DNA from: Bacteroidota bacterium
GTDB lineage: Bacteria; Bacteroidota; Bacteroidia; Bacteroidales; B18-G4
Assembly: GCA_003648575.1 (NCBI GenBank)
Contig: QMPN01000152.1
Coordinates: forward strand, 1-6,990
Direction: 5' to 3'
Length of the DNA: 6,990 nucleotides
The translations under genes and the position numbers were made by a program. Of the stretch, positions 1-5,360 are shown piece by piece; position 1 is the stretch's first letter; each line of letters starts with the position of its first letter. Below the pieces are notes generated by a model, which did no database searches, had not been told where the DNA came from, and worked only from the letters and a program-made list of their open reading frames with translations.

Positions 1-116
1 GATCAGTGCCTTGCAGGCTCAGGATAAAGCTTGCTACCTGCTGAATCTGGACAGGCGGAAGCTGACTTTCCCAGGAGATCGTCCCCAAAGAGCCGCAGGG
101 AGAAGTATGCAATTAG
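1..116 (+). CDS. Possible 3' end of ccoP (cbb3 oxidase diheme subunit), partial and frame-disturbed
   Basis: No single frame stays open and looks protein-like from the left edge to the stop. The last eleven codons before TAG at 114-116 read PKEPQGEVCN, which resembles the PQGE-type tail that I recall for Bacteroidota CcoP proteins. The first bases, in another frame, read ISALQAQD, resembling the SLQGT segment that comes shortly before that tail. A middle stretch reads LPAESGQAEADFP in the third frame. Joining these would need two frame changes, so this is either a decayed end, poor sequence near a clone end, or chance. The location, just upstream of ccoG, is where ccoP is normally found, and that supports the idea. 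No heme motif (CxxCH) lies in the visible part. This is a weak call based on short matches and context. Confidence 0.3.
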
Positions 117-158
117 GCTTCTTACGCTGACCTGATCTGAAACATATTTTTTAATGAT

Positions 159-194
159 CAAGTAGCAGCCATGGGGTTGCTACTTGTTTTTTTT
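159..194 (+). terminator. Intrinsic terminator upstream of ccoG
   Basis: Bases 159-170 pair with 175-186 to form a 12-bp stem (CAAGTAGCAGCC against GGTTGCTACTTG) with one G-U wobble and a four-base loop. Eight T residues (187-194) follow directly. This is a textbook factor-independent terminator on the + strand. It probably ends the transcript carrying the catalytic cbb3 genes to the left and separates them from ccoG, whose start is only 18 bases beyond the T run. Confidence 0.85.
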
Positions 195-208
195 CCGCAT
201 TATCTTTA
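176..208 (+). promoter_or_regulatory. Weak candidate Bacteroidota-type promoter for ccoG
   Basis: TATCTTTA at 201-208 matches the Bacteroidota -7 consensus TAnnTTTG except at the last base. GTTG at 176-179 matches three of four bases of the -33 TTTG element at a spacing of 21 bases, within the usual 19-21. Transcription would then begin at or very near the ccoG ATG at 213, giving an almost leaderless mRNA, and the -33 element would overlap the terminator stem. The alternative is read-through of the terminator. The match is weak. Confidence 0.2.
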
Positions 209-212
209 GCAC

Positions 213-1628
213 ATGGTACAGTTTAAAAAAGAAGAACAAGAAAAAACATCATTTCGCGATCAGCTGGCAACGATCGATGAAAAAGGGAAACGCTTGTGGG
301 TGTATGCAAAGCAATCTAAAGGGAAATTTACTTCCGCCCGCAACCTGGCAGGCATCATTCTGTTAGCAATATTCTTTGCCACTCCCTTCATTACCATTAA
401 CGGGGAACCATTGCTTCTTCTTAATTTTATCGAACGAAAAATTGTCATCTTCGGGGTTCAGTTCTGGCCCCAGGACTTCCACCTCTTCTTCCTGGCAATG
501 ATCTCTATGATTGTTTTTATCATCTTGTTTACCGTGACATATGGCAGGATATGGTGCGGTTGGGCCTGTCCGCAAACAGTTTTCATGGAAGTTGTTTTCA
601 GAAGAATAGAATACTGGATCGAAGGGAGCCAGCATGCTCAGAAAAAGCTTAATGAACAAGCCTGGAATGCAAATAAAATTATCAGGAAAGGAATCAAGCA
701 TGCCATATTTTACCTGATCTCTTTCACTGTATCCAATTTCTTCCTGATGTACATCATTGGAGTGGATGCCTGGAAAGATATTGTTACGGGCGATGCCCGG
801 GATCATATTATCGGCCTGGCCGGGATGCTTGCTTTTTCGACCGTATTCTACTTCATCTTTTCATGGTTTCGCGAGCAGGTATGTACCATTGTATGCCCAT
901 ACGGAAGGCTTCAGGGTGTGCTGCTCGACAGGAACAGTATTGTGATCTCATATGACTATGAAAGAGGGGATCCAAAAGGCACTTTTCACAAAAATGAGGA
1001 CAGGTCAGCGCTTGGGCTGGGCGATTGCATCAATTGCCAACAATGCGTACAGGTATGCCCCACCGGGATCGATATTCGCAATGGAACACAGCTTGAATGC
1101 ATCAATTGTGCCTGTTGTATTGATGCCTGTAATTCTCAGATGAAGGCCATAGGCATGAAGCCGGGACTTATTCGATATGCTTCAGAAAAGATGATCGCTG
1201 AACGGGAGAAGTTCAAATTCTCCATCAGGACCATAGCTTATACAGCTGTGCTCGTTGTTCTCCTTGGTATTGTTAACTACTCTTTGCTTTCACGTAGCGA
1301 TATTGAGGCCACCGTTATGCGTGCAGCAGGATCGCTGTATCAGGAACAAACTGACAACAGGATCAGCAACCTGTACAACATTAAGCTGATAAATAAAACC
1401 AATTATGATTTACCTGTAGAGCTAAAGCTCTTGTCGCAGGACGGTGAGATTCAGATCATCGGTGAAAGCATCCTTGTGCCTGGCCAGAGTATCGGTGAAT
1501 CTGTATTTTTTATATATTTGAACAATGCAGATGTAACAAGCCACAAATTGGACATCGAAGTTGGCATTTACAGTGAAGGGATATTGATCGATACAGCTAA
1601 AGCGACCTTTATTGGTCCGGAAAAGTAA
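213..1628 (+). CDS. ccoG: CcoG/FixG/RdxA-type cbb3 oxidase accessory protein (polyferredoxin-like)
   Basis: This 471-residue inner-membrane iron-sulfur protein belongs to the CcoG (FixG, RdxA) family, implicated in cbb3 cytochrome oxidase assembly, where it is thought to reduce copper for the CuB centre. Membrane segments appear at about 45-62, 90-108, 163-182, 198-216 and 338-358. Paired cysteines sit in WCGWACP (C115, C119) and VCTIVCP (C224, C228), both family hallmarks. A two-cluster ferredoxin domain follows: C272, C275, C278, C282 and C296, C299, C302, C306. Residues from about 360 to the end form the Ig-like FixG C-terminal domain, placed outside the cytoplasm. The N-terminal SFRDQLATIDEKGKRLWVY is typical of the family and there is no other in-frame Met nearby, so the start at 213 is secure. 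No Shine-Dalgarno site is evident. The length is normal and ccoH follows after six bases. Confidence 0.95.
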   Translation: MVQFKKEEQEKTSFRDQLATIDEKGKRLWVYAKQSKGKFTSARNLAGIILLAIFFATPFITINGEPLLLLNFIERKIVIFGVQFWPQDFHLFFLAMISMIVFIILFTVTYGRIWCGWACPQTVFMEVVFRRIEYWIEGSQHAQKKLNEQAWNANKIIRKGIKHAIFYLISFTVSNFFLMYIIGVDAWKDIVTGDARDHIIGLAGMLAFSTVFYFIFSWFREQVCTIVCPYGRLQGVLLDRNSIVISYDYERGDPKGTFHKNEDRSALGLGDCINCQQCVQVCPTGIDIRNGTQLECINCACCIDACNSQMKAIGMKPGLIRYASEKMIAEREKFKFSIRTIAYTAVLVVLLGIVNYSLLSRSDIEATVMRAAGSLYQEQTDNRISNLYNIKLINKTNYDLPVELKLLSQDGEIQIIGESILVPGQSIGESVFFIYLNNADVTSHKLDIEVGIYSEGILIDTAKATFIGPEK

Positions 1629-1634
1629 GACTTT

Positions 1635-2078
1635 ATGAAAATAAACTGGGGAACAGGGATTCTGATTTTTATCATTCTATTCCTGATAGCAATCATTTCA
1701 TTTGTAATATTTGCCAACACACAGAAGGTCAAGCTGGTTGAAGAGGATTATTACCCCAAGGAATTGAACTTTGATTCCCAGATGGAAAAGCAAGCAAACG
1801 CCGAAGCACTGACCGAAAAGGTCAGTATCGGGCTGAGTGCAGACTCTTTGATCTTCATTCGCTTCCCTGAATTCTTTGACCAGAAGCAGGTGAAAGGCAG
1901 TATATTGATCTACAGGCCTTCGGATGATAAAGAGGATATCTATTACGAGATTGCACTCGATTCGAATTCATCCCAGATCCTTCCGGCAGGAGAGCTGCTG
2001 CCTGGTAAATACATTATTAAACTTGACTGGACTGCCGCGGGTGTTAAATATTTCCAGGAACAAGTAATAATCAATTGA
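1635..2078 (+). CDS. ccoH: CcoH/FixH-type cbb3 oxidase assembly protein
   Basis: This 147-residue protein has one N-terminal membrane span (about 7-27) followed by a domain exposed outside the cytoplasm. The segment LVEEDYYPKELNFD (34-47) matches the FixH family signature, in which an acidic residue and paired tyrosines follow the span. The rest is a beta-rich domain (about 65-145) typical of FixH. CcoH binds the forming cbb3 oxidase and stabilises it during assembly; it carries no cofactor itself, and no metal-binding cysteines are seen here. It starts six bases after the ccoG stop and ends four bases before the next gene, so the three genes are surely co-transcribed. The order ccoG-ccoH-SafE-like is what I recall for Bacteroidota cbb3 loci. 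Confidence 0.88.
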   Translation: MKINWGTGILIFIILFLIAIISFVIFANTQKVKLVEEDYYPKELNFDSQMEKQANAEALTEKVSIGLSADSLIFIRFPEFFDQKQVKGSILIYRPSDDKEDIYYEIALDSNSSQILPAGELLPGKYIIKLDWTAAGVKYFQEQVIIN

Positions 2079-2082
2079 TCCA

Positions 2083-2784
2083 ATGGAATACATATCAGCT
2101 TTAGTACTGGGACTCCTTGGGAGTTTTCACTGCATCGGGATGTGTGGCCCCATAGCCATTGCCCTACCCCTGAAAACCAACACCTGGACGGAACGCATTG
2201 CCAGCAGTTTTATTTATAATATTGGCCGTACAATTACCTATGGCATACTGGGCTTTATCTTCGGCTTGATCGGCAAGGGCATTTCTTTAGGCGGGCTGCA
2301 GCAATGGGTTTCCATCATCATCGGAGTACTTATGATATTGTCGGTCCTCTTTCCGGTTTTATTTCGTAAGGTCAACCTTGAAAAATCAACCTATCAGATG
2401 ATTTCCCGTCTGAAGGGAAAATTTGGAAAGATGTTTTCCATCAGGTCATATTCATCCCTTTTTACTATAGGGATACTGAACGGCTTCCTCCCCTGCGGGC
2501 TTGTATATATAGCCATTGCCGGAGCAATCGTGAGTGGTGAGGTGAAAGATGGCATTTTATACATGATCATATTCGGCCTGGGAACCATCCCGGTGATGAT
2601 GGCCCTTTCAATTTTAGGAAACGTAATCAGCGTGAAGTTTCGGAATAAGATCAGGGTGATTATTCCCATATTTATTGTAATCATCGGGATTCTCTTTATT
2701 TTGCGTGGCATGAACCTGGGTATAAAATATGTGAGCCCTAAATTTGATAAGGAAGAACCTATCGAGATGGAATGCTGCCACTAG
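2083..2784 (+). CDS. SafE/DsbD_2-type membrane protein of the cbb3 cluster (probable metal transport or maturation role)
   Basis: This 233-residue polytopic membrane protein has about six spans (roughly 3-28, 45-65, 73-93, 124-149, 155-182, 190-210). The N-terminal FHCIGMCGP (H16, C17, C21) and the midpoint GFLPCGLVY (C138) are the paired motifs of the DsbD_2 (SafE-like) family, often annotated as sulfite exporter TauE/SafE and also called CcoH2 in cbb3 loci. Cysteines inside membrane spans suit thiol transfer or Cu(I) passage. Placement directly after ccoGH argues for copper delivery or cofactor maturation of the cbb3 oxidase rather than sulfite export; that is inference. The C-terminus ends in MECCH (C231, C232, H233), a potential soft-metal site. 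No CcoI-type copper ATPase gene is in the window. Start ATG at 2083 lies four bases past the ccoH stop; there is no good Shine-Dalgarno site. Confidence 0.85.
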   Translation: MEYISALVLGLLGSFHCIGMCGPIAIALPLKTNTWTERIASSFIYNIGRTITYGILGFIFGLIGKGISLGGLQQWVSIIIGVLMILSVLFPVLFRKVNLEKSTYQMISRLKGKFGKMFSIRSYSSLFTIGILNGFLPCGLVYIAIAGAIVSGEVKDGILYMIIFGLGTIPVMMALSILGNVISVKFRNKIRVIIPIFIVIIGILFILRGMNLGIKYVSPKFDKEEPIEMECCH

Positions 2785-2855
2785 GAGGAGATAATAAAAC
2801 CAGGCTAATATTTTCCTACTTTTACACTTTAAATTTAAAAACCAATAAATCCAAA

Positions 2856-2981
2856 ATGATGAAAAAAGTCACATTGTTATTTGCTGTTGTCATCGGTCTT
2901 GGCATAGCCTTTTCGGCCTGTTCAGGCGGTGGTTATGTCACCATGGAGGCTGTGAAAGATATCGAGGTTGCTCCACGGTAG
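2856..2981 (+). CDS. Very small putative lipoprotein of unknown function
   Basis: The reading frame encodes 41 residues from ATG 2856, or 40 from the adjacent ATG 2859. It begins MMKKVTLLF, followed by a hydrophobic stretch and the lipobox FSAC, with the lipidated cysteine at C22. The mature part, CSGGG plus YVTMEAVKDIEVAPR, is only about 20 residues. A longer upstream frame opening at 2772 overlaps the previous gene and would put the signal peptide in the middle, so the start at 2856 is preferred. The A/T-rich leader just before it is common for Bacteroidota genes. I do not recognise a family. It could be a genuine mini-lipoprotein or the remnant of a truncated larger one; the frame is closed by TAG and the continuation after it (about twelve codons) shows no similarity I can name. 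Confidence 0.55.
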   Translation: MMKKVTLLFAVVIGLGIAFSACSGGGYVTMEAVKDIEVAPR

Positions 2982-3030
2982 AGCATAGGATCATTATTTA
3001 AGCCCAATCATCCGGGTTAATGAAAATAAC

Positions 3031-3038
3031 TAGATTTG
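3031..3038 (+). promoter_or_regulatory. Candidate Bacteroidota -7 promoter box before the HMA lipoprotein
   Basis: TAGATTTG is an exact match to the Bacteroidota -7 consensus TAnnTTTG. It lies 25 bases before the ATG at 3064, which would give a 5' leader of around 20 bases. No good -33 TTTG element is found at the usual 19-21 base spacing, so the call rests on the single box and its position. If real, it lets the HMA gene be transcribed separately from the cbb3 assembly genes. Confidence 0.4.
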
Positions 3039-3063
3039 TTATCGAACTAAACAATCTCCAAAC

Positions 3064-3438
3064 ATGAAAAATATCTTATTTCTCCTCATCCTGACATTCA
3101 TCTTTACTGCCTGCGATGTTAGCGTAAATACAGAACAGACAAATACGGAAGAAACTGAAAAAGTTGAGGCCGTTAAAAAGGAACTGCAGATTGCAGTCAT
3201 CGATATAAAGGGTATGCACTGCGAAAGTTGCGTTAATACCATCACCACAGTGCTGACTGAGCTCGAGGGGGTTAAAAAAGCTAAAGTATCATTAGAATAT
3301 GAGCAAGCTAAAGTTAAGTTTGACCCAACAGTAATCAGTACAGACGATATCAAAGCAGCGATTGAAGAAAAAGATTATGAGGTCGGAGAGATCGAAATGC
3401 TTGAGATGCAAGAAAGAGCAAAAAAACCTGTGAAATAG
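3064..3438 (+). CDS. Lipid-anchored heavy-metal-associated (HMA) domain protein
   Basis: This 124-residue protein starts with a lipoprotein signal peptide (residues 1-16) ending in lipobox FTAC, so C17 should carry lipid and the protein sits on the outer face of the inner membrane or on the outer membrane. A polar linker rich in Glu, Thr and Asn (18-40) leads to an HMA fold at about 42-107. The metal loop GMHCESC (50-56) supplies C53 and C56, the CxxC pair that binds Cu(I) or similar soft metals in CopZ/Atx1-type chaperones. The pattern after it (VKKAKVSLEYEQAKVKFDP) is typical of HMA domains. Most CopZ proteins are cytoplasmic; this one is exported. Its place between cbb3 assembly genes and the bd operon suggests copper capture for cbb3 or copper detoxification. 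Mercury binding (MerP-like) is an alternative. The C-terminal tail is lysine-rich. Confidence 0.85.
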   Translation: MKNILFLLILTFIFTACDVSVNTEQTNTEETEKVEAVKKELQIAVIDIKGMHCESCVNTITTVLTELEGVKKAKVSLEYEQAKVKFDPTVISTDDIKAAIEEKDYEVGEIEMLEMQERAKKPVK

Positions 3439-3491
3439 CAATCGTTCTCCTCTGATTCAAGAAAAACAATATTTATAATTTATTACAGACT

Positions 3492-3499
3492 TATATTTT
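3492..3499 (+). promoter_or_regulatory. Weak candidate -7 box for the cytochrome bd operon
   Basis: The 87 bases between the HMA gene and the DUF4492 gene are A/T-rich and hold no gene. TATATTTT at 3492-3499 matches TAnnTTTG at all but the last base and lies 26 bases before the DUF4492 start. No convincing -33 element or FNR-like palindrome is visible. The cyd operon probably starts in this gap because of gap size and change of function, but the exact promoter is uncertain. Confidence 0.22.
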
Positions 3500-3525
3500 C
3501 GCCGGATTATAAAAAATAATGCGTT

Positions 3526-3747
3526 TTGAAGAAAAACGTCTTTGCACGGGTTTTTAATTTCTACTACGACGGCTTCAGCAACCTCAGCCCTGTCGGCAAA
3601 AGGCTGTGGTTAATCATCCTGATCAAGCTGTTCATCATGTTTGCCATTCTCAAACTGTTTTTCTTCCCTAACTTTCTAAATACCAACTTCGATTCCGATG
3701 AGGAACGGAGCGATCACGTTATAGAGCAAATAACTAATACCAATTAG
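3526..3747 (+). CDS. DUF4492 single-span membrane protein, leader gene of the cyd operon
   Basis: The protein has 73 residues. FNFYYDGF (10-17), KRLWLIILIKLFIMFAILKL (25-44) and FFFPNFLN (45-52) match the DUF4492 family, a small Bacteroidota protein known to me mainly from its place beside cydA. One membrane span covers about 27-47, containing lysines K34 and K43 near the lipid edges, with a basic N-terminus (probably cytoplasmic) and an acidic C-terminal tail (SDEERSDHV). Function is not established; a role as accessory subunit or assembly aid of cytochrome bd is inferred from strict context, with cydA four bases downstream. The start is odd: the only in-frame option is TTG at 3526, because an in-frame TAA lies at 3517-3519. 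An ATG at 3519 is out of frame by one base and opens only a 12-codon frame. Confidence 0.87.
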   Translation: MKKNVFARVFNFYYDGFSNLSPVGKRLWLIILIKLFIMFAILKLFFFPNFLNTNFDSDEERSDHVIEQITNTN

Positions 3748-3751
3748 TACT

Positions 3752-5359
3752 ATGGAAAATGTTGACTTGACATTGGTCGACTGGTCGCGATTACAATTTG
3801 CAGTGACAGCCATGTTTCACTGGATCTTTGTACCCCTGACCCTTGGCCTGGCTTTCATTATTGCCATAATGGAGTCTATTTATGTAAAGACTGGCAATCC
3901 TGAGTGGAAAAAGATCACTAAATTCTGGATGACATTATTTGGGATCAATTTCGCAATCGGAGTAGCAACCGGGATCATCCTGGAATTTGAATTCGGAACA
4001 AACTGGTCGAATTATTCGTGGTTTGTGGGCGACATATTCGGTGCCCCGCTGGCCATCGAAGGTATCATGGCCTTCTTTATGGAGTCTACCTTCATAGCAA
4101 TCATGTTCTTTGGCTGGAATAAAGTGAGCAAGAAATTCCACTTGCTTTCTACCTGGTTGGTTGCCTTTGGAGCCAGTCTCTCTGCCTTATGGATACTGGT
4201 TGCCAATGCATGGATGCAAAATCCTGTTGGCATGCGTTTCAACCCCGAGACAGCCCGTAATGAAATGATGAATTTCTGGGATATACTTTTCTCCCCTGTT
4301 GCGATCAACAAGTTCCTGCATACCATTACTTCAGGATATGTACTGGCTGCCATCTTTGTGATCGGTGTCAGCGCATGGTACCTGCTCAAGAAGCGTCACA
4401 CTGTTTTCGCGAAAAGAAGCATCGTTGTTGCTGCAGTCTTTGGACTGATCATGTCCCTGATGAACATTCATGCCGGTGATGAATCAGCCAGGCAGGTTGC
4501 CGACAAACAGCCCATGAAATTTGCCGCCATGGAAGGGATGTACGAAGGACAAACTAACGCACCACTTGTAGCCATAGGTTTCATGGAAAAGGTTGAACCC
4601 GATGTAGCAAACGTGAATGAAAGAAAGTTTGCCTTCTCTCTGGAGATCCCTGATATGTTGTCGTATTTGGCCTTCCTTGAAGCAGGCGCCTATGTGCCCG
4701 GCATCAAAGACCTGGTGAATGGTTATACCAAAAAAAATGGCGATGTTATACTTTCTTACCCTGAGCGTATGGAAAGAGGACGGATCGCCATCAACACCCT
4801 GTACAGTTACAAAGAAGCGAAGAAGATCGCTGAAGAAAGCAGGGGCAATGAAATGGTAAGATTAGCATTCCAGGAAAAAGCCGATTCACTGGGAGCACTC
4901 TTTTCCAACCAGGTATGGCTCGACAATTATTTTGCTTATTTCGGTTATGGATACTATGACGATCCAAGAGATCTGATACCGAGTGTCCCGATCTCTTTCT
5001 ACTCATTCCATGTAATGGTTATCCTTTCAGGATATTTCTTACTCATTTTTATTCTTTCACTTATCAATGTGCTCAATGGAAAGCTGGAACGCAGGAAATG
5101 GATACTCTGGGCAGCTATTCTCGGCATTCCGCTGGTATACATAGCACAGCAGGCCGGATGGTTGCTGGCCGAAATGGGACGGCAGCCCTGGGTAATCCAG
5201 GATCTGATGCCTACTATTGCAGCGGTTACCAAGAATTCTGCCAGCAATGTACAGATCACATTCTGGATGTTTGTGGTGACCTTTACAGTACTGCTGATCG
5301 CAGAGCTGAAGATCATGTTTAAAGTCATTAAAAAAGGACCTAAAGAAGGAGGACAATAA
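3752..5359 (+). CDS. cydA: Cytochrome bd quinol oxidase subunit I
   Basis: This 535-residue subunit oxidises quinol and carries hemes b558, b595 and d in the inner membrane, reducing O2 to water at low oxygen. Ligand positions align with E. coli CydA by eye: H23 (E. coli H19), E103 and E111 (E99, E107), H190 (H186, b558), M422 (M393, b558) and E474 in AEMGRQPW (E445). The quinol loop starts with GDESARQVADKQPMKFAAMEG (242-262), with K256 and E261 matching K252 and E257. The long stretch up to about residue 410 is slightly longer than in E. coli, so this is a long-Q-loop-sized enzyme. One notable change: the position equivalent to E. coli R391 is H420 (SFHVMV). Start ATG 3752 is four bases after the DUF4492 stop, and cydB follows after one base. 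Confidence 0.97.
   Translation: MENVDLTLVDWSRLQFAVTAMFHWIFVPLTLGLAFIIAIMESIYVKTGNPEWKKITKFWMTLFGINFAIGVATGIILEFEFGTNWSNYSWFVGDIFGAPLAIEGIMAFFMESTFIAIMFFGWNKVSKKFHLLSTWLVAFGASLSALWILVANAWMQNPVGMRFNPETARNEMMNFWDILFSPVAINKFLHTITSGYVLAAIFVIGVSAWYLLKKRHTVFAKRSIVVAAVFGLIMSLMNIHAGDESARQVADKQPMKFAAMEGMYEGQTNAPLVAIGFMEKVEPDVANVNERKFAFSLEIPDMLSYLAFLEAGAYVPGIKDLVNGYTKKNGDVILSYPERMERGRIAINTLYSYKEAKKIAEESRGNEMVRLAFQEKADSLGALFSNQVWLDNYFAYFGYGYYDDPRDLIPSVPISFYSFHVMVILSGYFLLIFILSLINVLNGKLERRKWILWAAILGIPLVYIAQQAGWLLAEMGRQPWVIQDLMPTIAAVTKNSASNVQITFWMFVVTFTVLLIAELKIMFKVIKKGPKEGGQ
5346..5352 (+). promoter_or_regulatory. Strong Shine-Dalgarno site for cydB
   Basis: AAGGAGG at 5346-5352, inside the last codons of cydA, lies eight bases before the cydB ATG at 5361. 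It is the only near-perfect Shine-Dalgarno site placed correctly before a start in this window; the other genes show none, as is usual in Bacteroidota. It may simply reflect the Lys-Glu-Gly-Gly codons at the cydA end, but its spacing is ideal. Confidence 0.55.
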
Positions 5360-5360
5360 G

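Noticed and set aside
120..160. FNR/CRP-like palindrome ahead of ccoG (TGATCT...GATCA)
   Set aside because: The half-sites are too far apart and do not match TTGAT-N4-ATCAA; no convincing oxygen-regulator site was found in the window.
363..806. 147-codon minus-strand frame opposite ccoG
   Set aside because: It is a shadow of ccoG, whose cysteine motifs and membrane pattern prove the + strand coding.
2783..2790. AGGAGGAG, a strong Shine-Dalgarno-like sequence right after the SafE-like gene
   Set aside because: No ATG, GTG or TTG lies at a usable distance; the next start (2856) is far too distant, so it is probably chance.
2772..2855. Longer N-terminal start for the mini-lipoprotein
   Set aside because: It would overlap the SafE-like gene and place 28 polar residues ahead of a perfect lipoprotein signal peptide; ATG 2856 is the natural start.
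2806..2855. Promoter for the mini-lipoprotein (TACTTTTA at 2817)
   Set aside because: It matches the -7 consensus only loosely in very A/T-rich DNA and has no -33 partner.
3519..3557. Short frame from ATG 3519 (12 codons) as a leader peptide for the cyd operon
   Set aside because: It overlaps the DUF4492 start, has no attenuator-like structure or biased codons, and is more simply explained by an out-of-frame ATG.
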